Shown in pieces: positions 7,866 through 17,646 of a stretch of DNA of 64,000 nucleotides (its first letter is position 1; the number at the start of each line of letters is the position of its first letter). The translations under genes were made by a program, and so were the position numbers. The notes below the pieces were generated by a model. The model searched no databases. It saw nothing but the letters and a program-made list of their open reading frames with translations, and was not told the DNA's origin. This DNA comes from Gammaproteobacteria bacterium (lineage in GTDB: Bacteria > Pseudomonadota > Gammaproteobacteria > Pseudomonadales > Azotimanducaceae): the NCBI GenBank assembly GCA_026707945.1, contig JAPOVV010000115.1, forward strand, positions 1 through 64,000, in the 5' to 3' direction.

Positions 7866-10790
7866 ATGATTCATCGCTTACTTGGCTACGGAGCTGCAAC
7901 CGCACTTACATTTTTCAGTGCTAATGCCGTTAACGCGCAAGACGAGCCTGAACAAGAAACCCGCTCGATCATCGAGGAAGTCGTCGTGACGGCTGAAAAG
8001 CGCGAAGAGTCTGAAATGACGGTGCCACTCGCAATCACGGCATTCGATTCGTTCAAGATTGAAAAGCTGAAAATCGAAAACGTGAACGATTTAGCGCTGA
8101 TGACGCCAGGTCTCGAAGTCCAGACTCACGCTACCAACAACCTCTTCACCATGCGTGGTGTCGGTACACCTTTTTCTACCGCACATTTGAACGAATCTGC
8201 CGTGGCGGTATATCAGTCCGGTCTTGCTGCGATGGCTGGACGTACGGCCGGAATCGATACCGATGGTTTTGATATCGATAGGATTGAGGTTTTGCGCGGA
8301 CCACAAAACACTATTTACGGTCGCAACGGCGTTGGCGGCACCATTAACTACGTACGAAAACGTCCTGAGTGGGAAGCTAGCGGCGAATTCCTTTCTGAAC
8401 TGGGAACCTCTGCGAATCGCAGATTCGGATTGGCGTACACCGGACCGGTCGAAGCCTTCGGACTTGGCGATTCACTTGCTTTCCGGATAACGGCTCATTC
8501 GAATCACCGCGATGGCCAACAACGTAATCTTGGTCGCACTGACCTAACTGATATTTGTGACGTGGGCTCATGCACTGGTGCAGGTCTCGATAGTGTCGAC
8601 AACTGGACCATTTCGCCACAACTCGAATGGCGTGGTGAAACGTGGAAACTGAATTTGTTGGCAGGAATGTATGAATCCGACCGTCTCATGGGGCGTAATG
8701 TGCCAGGTCAATTTCCCCCTGGCGTGCTACCAGCCGGATTGATCTTTCCGACCCACGTCAATGACGGCGTGAGCGGTAGTGGCGTGCGTCGAATGGCTTC
8801 CTTTTACGGCTGGGATGCCAAGATTCCGACCGAAGATGGCGCCGTTCAATTCAACCGCGACAATACCCACTCGGTAGAGTCAAGCAATCTCGTCCTCACC
8901 TTCGAGTGGGCGCTCTCGGATACGTTCGGACTACGTTATCAGACCGGTGCCTCCCGATACAAAGACACTCGACATCGCGATCGCGACTTAACCGACCGCA
9001 CGGGTGAACCAGGCTTCATGGATCCAGACGATCCAAGTGTGTGGCCGAAAGCCGATGACAATGGGGGTCCATTTCGCGATCGCGTTTCTACAGGGGGTGG
9101 TCATTACGACATTGACCAGCACGAGTTGACACTGACTGGGTCTTTCGGTGACAACGTCGACATGCGCTTGGGGCTTTTCACATTGAATGCATCCAGTGTC
9201 GTCCGGTTCGACCAAAAACACTATGAAAACGCGGCGTTCTATACGTCGACGCTCGAAGATTTGCGTGCGTTGCACGCAGTGGGCGGAGCACCAGATCTAG
9301 GCTCTACATTTCCGTCTGGTTCGTGCGATGACATTCTCATGGAGCAGTTCGGCCAAACGAATTTAGACGAACGGCAAGGCGCGTCAGTATTTCAGGTTTC
9401 GTCAGCAGAACCACATACGGAAGACAATCAGACGGGGTGGATTCCCGGTTATCTTATATGTGTCGACAAAGACGGCCATTCGGGTGGGATTGGTGGTCTT
9501 AACAGCGTGGGTTGGGCTGGAAGGCAAGCAATCAGTCAGGAACAGTTTTCGATCTTTGGCGAATTGGCATGGCAAGTCAGTGACAAATTTAGCGCATCCA
9601 TAGGGTTGCGTACCATCGACGACGAAAAACCAAGTTATGAATTCGTGCACCTCACTAACGCAGGGATTTTGACCGCCCGATTCAACCCCTTCGCAACGAG
9701 CGCCGACATCGGGTCACTGGTGACGGGCGATGATCGCGGTGATTGCAACGATCAAGCATTCCTCGACGATGAGGAAATCAGCCTAGAGGAATGTCTCTGG
9801 GATCAGTTTTACGAGCTGAATGATGTGGATGCGCCGCGGTGGTTGCACGTGTTGCGCAACGAACCAACCGTGCTTGAATACGGCTCAACCGTCTTTAATT
9901 TCGATTTGGAATTCACGCCGACCGAGAACGTGTTCATCTTCGGACGGGTCGCGTCTGGTTACCGCTCGGGTGGAACTAACGCGATTCCAGCAGCGGCCGA
10001 CGATTTCACTCCGTTCTTGCATTTTGATCCTGAGGAACTCCTGACGTGGGAGGCAGGCTTGAAGGTGCGCCTGCCCGACCAAGGTCTGCGCCTGATGACG
10101 TCCGCCTATTACTACAACTACGACAACTACATCGCCAACGCGGCGATCACACTGTGCCCGGACGATCCTTGGGAGTGTGCGGGCGAGCCAAATATCAATT
10201 ACGGTGATGTTCGAATCAACGGGATAGACTTTGAATTCGCATGGGACGTGCCGATGGTCGAGAATCTGACGTTATTCGGGTTCTATGCCTTGAATGACGG
10301 CGAAGTGCTTGAACCATATGTACTACCGGAATACGAATGGACTGGAAACGAAGACATCTCGCCAGATGCACAGTATGAGTACATTTCCGGTGATAGTATC
10401 ACCGGGAACAAACTTCCCAACAACCCTCGAACGAAGTGGAATCTGTCGACTGAATACACCATCCCATTCGACGGTGGGTCAAATCTTGCCATCCTCGGGG
10501 TATATTCGTGGCGTGGTGAGTTCGATGCGTATGTATCGAACAACCCAATGGAGAAAGCCGATTCTTACAACCGCGTTGACTTGAATCTGACATGGACGGC
10601 AGCCAGCCAAGATTGGTCGGTATCCGTATTTGGTCATAACATCTTCAATGATCAAGAAATCGAGCTATTTGAATACATAGATTTTGAATGGGAAGATGAA
10701 GAGACTGGCGAAGAAGTATTCGTGATCGTTGACGATCCGTTTGTGTCCGGTTGGCGCTATTGGGGCGCAGAACTTCGTTATCGGTTCTGA
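7866..10790 (+). CDS. TonB-dependent outer-membrane receptor (CirA-like)
   Basis: ATG 7866 is preferred because it begins a clean signal peptide (basic MIHR, hydrophobic core, cleavage after VNA-QD). An upstream in-frame GTG at 7812 would add 18 unsuitable residues. A TonB box-like stretch EEVVVTAEKREE follows. Then comes a plug domain (VNDLALMTPGLEV...MRGVG; DRIEVLRGPQNTIYGRNGVGGTINY), and a long beta-barrel ending in aromatic RF (RYRF), the outer-membrane sorting signal. It imports a bulky substrate using TonB energy; the substrate cannot be read from the sequence. This subfamily is common in marine gammaproteobacteria and sphingomonads that use lipids, steroids or aromatics. It is a single-gene unit with its own terminator. 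Confidence 0.93.
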   Translation: MIHRLLGYGAATALTFFSANAVNAQDEPEQETRSIIEEVVVTAEKREESEMTVPLAITAFDSFKIEKLKIENVNDLALMTPGLEVQTHATNNLFTMRGVGTPFSTAHLNESAVAVYQSGLAAMAGRTAGIDTDGFDIDRIEVLRGPQNTIYGRNGVGGTINYVRKRPEWEASGEFLSELGTSANRRFGLAYTGPVEAFGLGDSLAFRITAHSNHRDGQQRNLGRTDLTDICDVGSCTGAGLDSVDNWTISPQLEWRGETWKLNLLAGMYESDRLMGRNVPGQFPPGVLPAGLIFPTHVNDGVSGSGVRRMASFYGWDAKIPTEDGAVQFNRDNTHSVESSNLVLTFEWALSDTFGLRYQTGASRYKDTRHRDRDLTDRTGEPGFMDPDDPSVWPKADDNGGPFRDRVSTGGGHYDIDQHELTLTGSFGDNVDMRLGLFTLNASSVVRFDQKHYENAAFYTSTLEDLRALHAVGGAPDLGSTFPSGSCDDILMEQFGQTNLDERQGASVFQVSSAEPHTEDNQTGWIPGYLICVDKDGHSGGIGGLNSVGWAGRQAISQEQFSIFGELAWQVSDKFSASIGLRTIDDEKPSYEFVHLTNAGILTARFNPFATSADIGSLVTGDDRGDCNDQAFLDDEEISLEECLWDQFYELNDVDAPRWLHVLRNEPTVLEYGSTVFNFDLEFTPTENVFIFGRVASGYRSGGTNAIPAAADDFTPFLHFDPEELLTWEAGLKVRLPDQGLRLMTSAYYYNYDNYIANAAITLCPDDPWECAGEPNINYGDVRINGIDFEFAWDVPMVENLTLFGFYALNDGEVLEPYVLPEYEWTGNEDISPDAQYEYISGDSITGNKLPNNPRTKWNLSTEYTIPFDGGSNLAILGVYSWRGEFDAYVSNNPMEKADSYNRVDLNLTWTAASQDWSVSVFGHNIFNDQEIELFEYIDFEWEDEETGEEVFVIVDDPFVSGWRYWGAELRYRF

Positions 10791-10856
10791 GCGTCATTGA
10801 TTTGGGGTCGCTACTGTGGAGAAGGAGTGGCGACCTTTGAGTCACTTACACAATAA

Positions 10857-10889
10857 ACAAGCGCCGATATTCTCGGCGCTTGTTTTTTC
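10857..10889 (+). terminator. Rho-independent terminator after the TonB receptor
   Basis: 11-bp perfect stem acaagcgccga (10857-10867) / tcggcgcttgt (10873-10883), 5-nt loop, followed by six T (10883-10888). It sits between convergent genes. Confidence 0.95.
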
Positions 10890-10963
10890 ATTAATTTGTG
10901 CGACGCTTGCAGATTAGCGAACAGCCGCTTCCACAACATCTGCTCGCGAAAAATAGGTACAAA

Positions 10964-11965
10964 TCAATAGTGCAGTTCGATCGGCGCATCGTCGGGATCT
11001 TGTGTCGCGAATGCACATAGATGAAGTACTCGATCGAGATGTACCAAAGCGCCTCCGGTGATGCGGCTATCCTTGAATCGAATGTTCTGACCCAAACAAA
11101 GCCCATCGAACTGTTTAATCCATGAGTTTTCAAGTCGTTTAACGAACGCCTCCGCTGTTCTACCGATGTGTTCAGAACGAGATTTGCCTGAGGCGTCTTC
11201 GGCTTCTGCTCTCTGGCCATCGGCGTCTATCGCATCCAATGCGTAACTACGAATCAATCGTGGAAGCAGCTGTTTATGTGTTTTGGCACTTGCAAAAATC
11301 TCGAGTCCTGCTACTTCGCCATTGATAACGAAAATCGAACCGACTTGCGACGGTGTGTGAGTAAACGTGCGCAAGTAGCTATCGATCGAAGCCTTAGTGT
11401 TCACGTACATGGCATCTGACGCTGACGTTGGCGAATGAACGTTCAGCCGATCCGACTTTTGTTCGATATCGTGCCAAACGCTCGATTGGTCGCCTCGATA
11501 AGCCCTCTGTGTGTCCAGATTCATCGAGACCGCGCTGTTTTCCGATGCCCGACCCCGCGCATAGTGCATTCGATTAGCGACTTTGAACCTCTGCTGGTCC
11601 GGGTCGTGGTGTTCGTGATGCCAGCGACCGGCTTCAACGCATGACACAGGCAATATCTGTTTGCTCTTTGCTTTGGCAAGTATTGAGACGTTTAGAACAC
11701 GATTTTGCTTCGCTCCTAGAAACTCTTCCCCTTCAAACAACAGAGCGAGTTGATCGGACTTATTACGCAACAGAATATCGTTAACACTCGCGCCGTCTTC
11801 GAGTTCTTGAACTTCCAGTAGTTTAGTAGCCAACCCTTCTTCTAGAGTAATGTAGTTTAGCCTTTCGTGCTTATCTCGAAGAATCGGAACCAAAGCTAGA
11901 TTGTTATGAATATCTGGTTCGCCGAACCGCAAATCATTAAGAAAAGTTGGGATTGAAGTAGTCAT
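10964..11965 (-). CDS. ARPP-1 domain protein
   Basis: 333 residues. It fits the ARPP-1 family: N-terminal LVPILRD...YITLEEGLATKLLEVQEL, then the signature LALLFEGEEFLGAKQNRVLNVSILAKAKSKQILPVSCVEAGRW (residues ~73-115; pattern GEEFLGAKQNRV and VSCVE.GRW), followed by a longer C-terminal part with FVINGEVAGLEIF. There is no signal peptide, so it is cytosolic. ARPP-1 is named for its association with ARG/rhodanese/phosphatase-type domains; biochemical function is not established. It stands alone between convergent and divergent neighbours. Confidence 0.8.
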   Translation of the reverse strand: MTTSIPTFLNDLRFGEPDIHNNLALVPILRDKHERLNYITLEEGLATKLLEVQELEDGASVNDILLRNKSDQLALLFEGEEFLGAKQNRVLNVSILAKAKSKQILPVSCVEAGRWHHEHHDPDQQRFKVANRMHYARGRASENSAVSMNLDTQRAYRGDQSSVWHDIEQKSDRLNVHSPTSASDAMYVNTKASIDSYLRTFTHTPSQVGSIFVINGEVAGLEIFASAKTHKQLLPRLIRSYALDAIDADGQRAEAEDASGKSRSEHIGRTAEAFVKRLENSWIKQFDGLCLGQNIRFKDSRITGGALVHLDRVLHLCAFATQDPDDAPIELHY

Positions 11966-12249
11966 GAAGGATCTCCATCTAAAGGGTTAGTAACATGAAT
12001 TCGCGAATCGCTGGGTTTATCGGATTACCTCTTTTCAGTAAACGGTAGTGAATTGTGAAGGGACATGCGATAAGTTGTGTCGCAAAGTAATCTAGCGCCG
12101 AACGGAATCACCACGAGAAGGCCCCCGCATCTTTTCAATAGTGAATTTGAGCGTTTTCTTCGAATCAGCAATGTAAACGAAGGGAAGGTAGCGCGGACGA
12201 ACATCGCCACTGCATTTAGTCAACACAATGTCGCGTCATCGTATTTAAA

Positions 12250-13101
12250 TTGATAATCGTCTCGTGTTTAGGTAATTCAACGTATATTTCAGGTGTGTTA
12301 AAGGCAGTATCCAATCTACAGACCGCACTGACGGGTATCGTGAGACTCGACGCGTTCAACACGAATAGCGTTGCGACACTAATACCTAAAGGGTTTGAGC
12401 GTTACGCTCGCATCTTTCACCCTTGTTGGCGAATCGAAGGGCGTAGTCGAATCCATAAATCGACGTCGTGGCGCGAAATTACGGAGCGTACCGGCACTGT
12501 AGCTCACGCTTCAATGCAATGGGAGAAGATCTTCGTATCTAGTGTGTTCGACGATGAAATCAGGCCGCCGGATGAGGGATTGATACCACGCGTTGTTTCG
12601 GTTCCACTAAAAGAAACATTGACGCGCCATACCAATCACCGAGACTGTTGGCTCGCAGTTTGGGTCGGGTGGGGGTGGGATTATTTTGAACATGTCCCTC
12701 GAACCCAAAAGATTGGTATCCATGGAGGTTCGGGTCGGATATACGATCTATTTCGAGCACCCCTATCCATGATCGATACAAGGTTTTTTACCGTAACGGA
12801 TAAGAACGTCGTCGTATTTAAGAGCTGGGGGTGGACTGATAAGTTAGACGAGAGAATACCGGAATTCGCACCATTGTCTCGTTCCAAGACTGTAATAGAT
12901 AACACAGCGAATATCGTCTGGGCTGATGATCTTTCCTGGTGGTTGATGGTCGATATAGACCTAGATACGACCTACATTGGCGGTAATTCTCGCCTGATTG
13001 ACGAATTGTTAACGAATCCTGAATTAGAGGTATGGGAAGTGCAACCAGAAGACGGTGTAGGGATTGATTCGGACAAAGTAAATACAAGGTCGAGTGTTTG
13101 A
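12250..13101 (+). CDS. Conserved hypothetical protein of an actinobacterial-type family
   Basis: 283 residues from a TTG start; the first in-frame ATG is far inside, so TTG 12250 or GTG 12295 is likely. Features are a FERYARIFHP motif (residues ~49-58), SWREITERTG, HASMQWEKI, DCWLAVWVGWGWD (~133-145) and a C-terminal NIVWADDLSWWLMVDIDLDTTYIGG (~220-245). I recall this motif order from uncharacterised actinobacterial proteins, but cannot name a function. It has many Trp and no membrane segment. No operon partner. If the affinity is right, the gene may have been acquired from Actinobacteria. Confidence 0.7.
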   Translation: MIIVSCLGNSTYISGVLKAVSNLQTALTGIVRLDAFNTNSVATLIPKGFERYARIFHPCWRIEGRSRIHKSTSWREITERTGTVAHASMQWEKIFVSSVFDDEIRPPDEGLIPRVVSVPLKETLTRHTNHRDCWLAVWVGWGWDYFEHVPRTQKIGIHGGSGRIYDLFRAPLSMIDTRFFTVTDKNVVVFKSWGWTDKLDERIPEFAPLSRSKTVIDNTANIVWADDLSWWLMVDIDLDTTYIGGNSRLIDELLTNPELEVWEVQPEDGVGIDSDKVNTRSSV

Positions 13102-13348
13102 TCGTCGGCACTCGATCAATCTCGATAGACTCTTAAAAAGAAAATAACTGCTGATCGATTCCGTGTTTCGGCGAGTTCGTATTGTTGCCCAATCTGAATC
13201 TATCACAAGGAATATACATCGCTTACAATGAGATGCGATTAATACGTTTCTGCGGAAGAACGTTCAAGTCCTGCGTCATTGAATTGACTGTTCGACAGCT
13301 GAGCGAAGCAGTCTCCTGAACGCGCACTACTGTTTTTCGATCTCCACT

Positions 13349-14656
13349 ATGAAAGCATCTCATCGACACGATCAGTCTGAAATTCCTTCCGAGTTTCTAC
13401 CGGAAAACGTGGAAGCTCTGTCATCTGAAGAGGCTCAATTGCAGGACGCCAAATGGTTTCGCTCGGGCGAACCGTTTCGTTCGATGCACAAGAATAACCC
13501 CTGGCTGAAACCACCAGTTGGCGGGAATGGCATACGAGCGACGCGGCCGGACGGTTCGTTAACAGAACCCTTCAAATGCGAACTGTTCGAAGCAGGACGT
13601 AGCGCAGAAGGCGGTGGGCTAAACGGTACTCCGTACTACGATACAACGGTACCGCGTAAGCACAACTACTGGAAGCAGTTTGACGATCTTCCACAAGAAA
13701 CGAAAGACATCAACAAAGCACGACGCGATCTTCAGAAATACGGTTTCTGCTTGATTGAAGATGCGATGAGCGAATACCAATGCTCCTATATGCGGGATCG
13801 TCTTGAGAAGCAGGCTGCGGCAGAACGTGCTTGTGGTTTAGCAGATATGACGCCACACTTCCACATCATGTGGACGTTAGTTAACAAAGGTGAGTGTTTC
13901 GCCAAGTGCATCGAGTTCGACCCAGAATGGGTACAAGGTGGACCGGTGATCGAGCAACTCAACGAAGAATTGCTGGGTCCCGGACATTACGCATATTCAT
14001 TTGCCTCGAATATCGCTCGCCCTGGAAGCTATCCACAAAACCTTCATCAAGATTCCGGTGCGATTCATCCTATTCAAACACCGCACGCCCCAATCCTGGT
14101 AAACACGGTCTACATCATGCAGGACATGAGTGAGGTCAATGGCGGTACATTGGTCATTCCAACAAGCCATCGGATCGTTTCTAACACAAAACCAGGAGAA
14201 GAGGTAGGTCCATTACCTCCGGCAGTGAACATCGAAGCCAAAGGCGGTACGGTTGTGTTGATGGATGGCCGATTATTACACGGAACAGGCGTCAATCACA
14301 CGGATGAGTGGCGCTACATCATGACGAACTCAAACGTCAAGCCTTGGTTGAGACAACAGGAAAACTGGCAGCTTTCGATCGATCCGGACGTATTGGAGAA
14401 CGCGTCAGAAAAGCTACTGCAGCGCATGGGCTATTACTCGTCGGGACTCATCGAGATCGGTACGTATTCAGGACCGAAGACAACGGTTGCAACCAGGCTA
14501 GCCATGGAGCGTGGCCAATACAAGCGTATACCGGCGTTAGATCAACCCGTATCGGACGAGGTTAAGAATGGTCTTTGGATTTACCAGATGAAGCAGAAAA
14601 TCGACGCTGCGCGTGGTGAGAAACGTAAAGGAAACGGCGCGAAGCGGAAGGGCTAG
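13349..14656 (+). CDS. Phytanoyl-CoA dioxygenase (PhyH) family protein
   Basis: 435 residues. Fe(II)/2-oxoglutarate oxygenase fold: facial triad His233-x-Asp235 (NLHQDSG) and distal His311 (LLHGTGVNH), with Arg322 suited to bind 2-oxoglutarate. The segment GGTLVIPTSHR between them is typical of PhyH. The N-terminal ~110 residues are a hydrophilic extension of unclear role and the C-terminus is a basic tail. Cytosolic. Family members hydroxylate CoA thioesters or small lipids; the substrate here is unknown. It lies near a second PhyH-like gene (23155-24084), a MaoC-type dehydratase and two TonB receptors, suggesting lipid catabolism. Confidence 0.88.
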   Translation: MKASHRHDQSEIPSEFLPENVEALSSEEAQLQDAKWFRSGEPFRSMHKNNPWLKPPVGGNGIRATRPDGSLTEPFKCELFEAGRSAEGGGLNGTPYYDTTVPRKHNYWKQFDDLPQETKDINKARRDLQKYGFCLIEDAMSEYQCSYMRDRLEKQAAAERACGLADMTPHFHIMWTLVNKGECFAKCIEFDPEWVQGGPVIEQLNEELLGPGHYAYSFASNIARPGSYPQNLHQDSGAIHPIQTPHAPILVNTVYIMQDMSEVNGGTLVIPTSHRIVSNTKPGEEVGPLPPAVNIEAKGGTVVLMDGRLLHGTGVNHTDEWRYIMTNSNVKPWLRQQENWQLSIDPDVLENASEKLLQRMGYYSSGLIEIGTYSGPKTTVATRLAMERGQYKRIPALDQPVSDEVKNGLWIYQMKQKIDAARGEKRKGNGAKRKG

Positions 14657-14747
14657 TTCGTTGGATCTAGTTGTCGTCTAAGCGCTAGCGTAAATACAAA
14701 TCGAAGAGTTACGTCGCTTCGCAGCTTGCCTGACATAAAGCGCGTTC

Positions 14748-17399
14748 TCAGATGTGAACCGTACCTGCGTCTCCGTCGACGGTGATCATCTGTCCGTCTT
14801 GAATCTTTTCGGTCGCGTCAATAAGCCCTAGTACGGCCGGGATGCCAAACTCTCGGGCGACAATCGAACCGTGGGCAAGAATCCCGCCGATATCAGTTAC
14901 AAGACCTATGACTTGCGGGAATATCGGTGTCCATGCAGGCGTCGTGGTAGGGCAAACGAGAATGGTTCCGAAGCGAAGCTCAGCTAAGTCGTCTATTGAC
15001 CGGATGACACATGCCTCACCGGAGACCCGCCCGGGACTAACTGGTGAACCTCTAAGTACGTTTTCTGTTTTTTCATCGACGGCTGGTGAATGTAAGCGAG
15101 CCCAAGGAGGCGGTCCAGGAATCAGAAAAGGCGGTTTCAGATTCTTGCGACGCGACCGGAGCGTTCGCCGGGCTGTTGCTTTTTGCCTTAATTCAGGTAA
15201 CGCTGCCCCATCGGGGTAATGGGCTTCGCGGTGAGTCTCTGGCAAACGATCGACAGCGACGATGCTGCGAATTGCACGACCAAGTTCCTCAGAGTTCAGA
15301 TAGAAGACATCCTCCGCATCGTGTAGCGTGCCTCGATCGACCAATCGGTGACCTAACTCGAGAGCGAGCGGACGCAGCACCGTCCACGCCCTACCCAGGT
15401 GGAACATCGCCATCTCGCGATTGGGGTAGTAGTGTTTCGCAAGCCACAATCGCCACCAGAATTTCAGCTTTAGCTTGCCGCTGAAGTATCTCTCCGCTTT
15501 TTTTCGGGTGTGACGTTGCTCGCGTTTGAGTCGCTGACGATTTGCATTAGGATCGAGATCGGGTCGAAGTAAATAGTTGTGTAGGGTGTTTAGCGTGTTG
15601 AGAGGATTTTCGACTTCTAACGGTTCACAGAAATCGAGTGTACGAAGCTGATGGCCGAATCGTGCGAAATAGTCATCGATTGCGTTGGTAATGACTTTAT
15701 CGTTCGACTTCGACGTCAATATGTCGAACGTCTGGTGAGGTGAATGCGTGATCACCGAGCGGAATAGCTCGTCGTCACTTTTGATCAACTCTGCGATGCG
15801 AAACAAACTCCGTTGGGCATCGAACGCAGGAGACTTCATGCCACTCAAGAATTGACCACTCGAAAACTGATGATCGCCAAACTCGTGAAGAAAGTTCTGC
15901 AGTTGTGATTCGGTGCCGCGACTTAGCGAAAACGCGTTCCAAACGCCCCCCTTGAACCAATAGGCGGCGTCGGCTTGTGATAGTGCACGGATTCCTTTCC
16001 AGAGTTGCTCAATAGAAGCTAAGGATGGATCGAGCTGGCTCCACAGCCGAATCTGCTTCAAATAACAGGGTAACGCGACGTATCGCCACCTAGGGGTGAA
16101 CGTAAGGTAGATTCGCAGTTGAGACCAGAACCGCGCGAGGCGAAAAGAACGTTTTCGACGAGTTGGCACGGGGTTTCCCGTGCGAGGCGGTTCACCTACT
16201 TGTCGATATGCGAAACCATTTACGGTTGTCGTTAAAACAAAGCTGGCGGGCGGTTGCGTGTCCTCGAAATCGTGGTTCCCGCGTCTTGTCAGATTGCGAC
16301 CCCATGCTTCCTGCAACGAGCGACGCATGTGTAAATCTTCAAAGAGTGTGCAAACAGGATCCGGCACATGCTCGACCCACTGCGAACGTTGCAAGTACGC
16401 GCCTGGCTCCGGCGGATCCCAACGGACGTTGTCGAGTGGCTCGGGTGGCAGCCGTGTAATGGGTCTAGACTGCAGTATCCAGAGCTCACCTTCGCCAAAC
16501 GCCCATTCGATATCTTGGGGGTTATCGCGGGATAGTCGTTCGATTGCGACTGCGCGTTGACCGAGCGTCGTTAGCTGAGCAGCCGTCAAACACGCCGCGG
16601 CCGATCGAGTTGTGTCGTCAGATTGATCGCTGCCAACGTCGGCGTTGTGCTCTTTGTCTTGGTCGGACGTCGTACCCAGCCGGGTGGTTTTGACACCAAA
16701 GGTCGGACGGTCGAGTACGAATTCGTCAGGATCAACCGCGCCACTTACAACGGCTTCGCCGAAGCCATAACTCGCGTTGATGTGAATTTCATGCCGTGTA
16801 CCCGTCACGGGGTTGGCGGTGAACATGACACCTGAGACATCCGCTGAAACCAAGCGCTGAATCACGACAGCCATCGCGACAGTGGCGTTGTCGATCCCTA
16901 CTTGATACCGGTAACTAAGCGCGCATTCAGACCAAAGGGACGCCCAGCAGTCCCTTACAGCTTTGGTTAAAGCGTCGAAGCTGTTGACGTTTAGGTAGGA
17001 GGCGTGTTGGCCGGCGAACGACTGACCTGGTTGATCCTCCAATGTTGCCGACGATCGGACCGCGAGTGGTAGCTGGTTTCCTGCTAGATTTTCGTAGACG
17101 CTAGCGATCGTTTTTTCCAGCTCGCCTGACAGTGGATGGCTGTCAAACAGCCTTCTGACACGTACCTCTGCTTCACCAAATGCGACCTTACCCGACTGAA
17201 CATCGGGCAAAGCGGCTTCGAGTATCCGTTCGCGGATCGAGTGTGTGTCGACAAACGTGTCATAAGCCGTCGTGGTCAAGACTGCGCCGTTCGGAACTGG
17301 GAAGCCGCCACGACACAGACGAGATAACGACTGACCTTTGCCGCCTACGGTCGCCACTGGCGCATCATGGATCAAAGGGAGAACCATCGGCTCTGTCAT
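14748..17399 (-). CDS. Rifampicin-phosphotransferase-like PEP-utilising enzyme
   Basis: 883 residues. It has an N-terminal ATP-grasp domain (GGKGQSLSRL near residue 19; LAVRSSATLEDQPGQSFAGQ; VSGVMFTANPVTG; DIEWAFGEGELWILQSRPIT), a long helical linker, and a C-terminal swivelling His domain (GGILAHGSIVAREFGIPAV) with catalytic His843. Domain order ATP-grasp, linker, His domain at the extreme C-terminus, and the ~870-residue length, match rifampin phosphotransferase. They do not match PEP synthase, which has a further PEP-binding barrel after the His domain. RPH transfers the beta-phosphate of ATP to rifampicin, but many homologues may act on other substrates. Single gene, convergent with PhyH. 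Confidence 0.8.
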   Translation of the reverse strand: MTEPMVLPLIHDAPVATVGGKGQSLSRLCRGGFPVPNGAVLTTTAYDTFVDTHSIRERILEAALPDVQSGKVAFGEAEVRVRRLFDSHPLSGELEKTIASVYENLAGNQLPLAVRSSATLEDQPGQSFAGQHASYLNVNSFDALTKAVRDCWASLWSECALSYRYQVGIDNATVAMAVVIQRLVSADVSGVMFTANPVTGTRHEIHINASYGFGEAVVSGAVDPDEFVLDRPTFGVKTTRLGTTSDQDKEHNADVGSDQSDDTTRSAAACLTAAQLTTLGQRAVAIERLSRDNPQDIEWAFGEGELWILQSRPITRLPPEPLDNVRWDPPEPGAYLQRSQWVEHVPDPVCTLFEDLHMRRSLQEAWGRNLTRRGNHDFEDTQPPASFVLTTTVNGFAYRQVGEPPRTGNPVPTRRKRSFRLARFWSQLRIYLTFTPRWRYVALPCYLKQIRLWSQLDPSLASIEQLWKGIRALSQADAAYWFKGGVWNAFSLSRGTESQLQNFLHEFGDHQFSSGQFLSGMKSPAFDAQRSLFRIAELIKSDDELFRSVITHSPHQTFDILTSKSNDKVITNAIDDYFARFGHQLRTLDFCEPLEVENPLNTLNTLHNYLLRPDLDPNANRQRLKREQRHTRKKAERYFSGKLKLKFWWRLWLAKHYYPNREMAMFHLGRAWTVLRPLALELGHRLVDRGTLHDAEDVFYLNSEELGRAIRSIVAVDRLPETHREAHYPDGAALPELRQKATARRTLRSRRKNLKPPFLIPGPPPWARLHSPAVDEKTENVLRGSPVSPGRVSGEACVIRSIDDLAELRFGTILVCPTTTPAWTPIFPQVIGLVTDIGGILAHGSIVAREFGIPAVLGLIDATEKIQDGQMITVDGDAGTVHI

Positions 17400-17562
17400 A
17401 TCGCTAATTCGTGGCGCTACGGGTGGATTCGATTCGAGCTAAGCAGGACACTGGCTGGTTCCGTTCAATTGCCTGTCGGAACACTAGGTTGATAAGGGAA
17501 CAAGCGACGTATCGCAATTGATTAGCCGATTTGATAGGTCTGCGAATACCAAAAATTGAACG

Positions 17563-17570
17563 AAATATAG
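17563..17570. repeat. 8-bp target-site duplication, left copy
   Basis: aaatatag directly before the left inverted repeat; the same 8 bases follow the right inverted repeat at 18906-18913. Confidence 0.85.
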
Positions 17571-17593
17571 GGGACTTATAACCTCGACTACCC
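17571..17593 (+). repeat. Left terminal inverted repeat of the TnpB element
   Basis: 13 perfect bases gggacttataacc, then 2 mismatches, then gactaccc matching the right end. Confidence 0.85.
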
Positions 17594-17646
17594 CTTACGC
17601 CAATATATATGAACAAATACATAGTTATTTTCCTATACTTCTGTCC

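Noticed and set aside
14748-17399. PEP synthase (ppsA)
   Set aside because: The phospho-His domain lies at the extreme C-terminus and no PEP-binding barrel follows, as in RPH-type enzymes.
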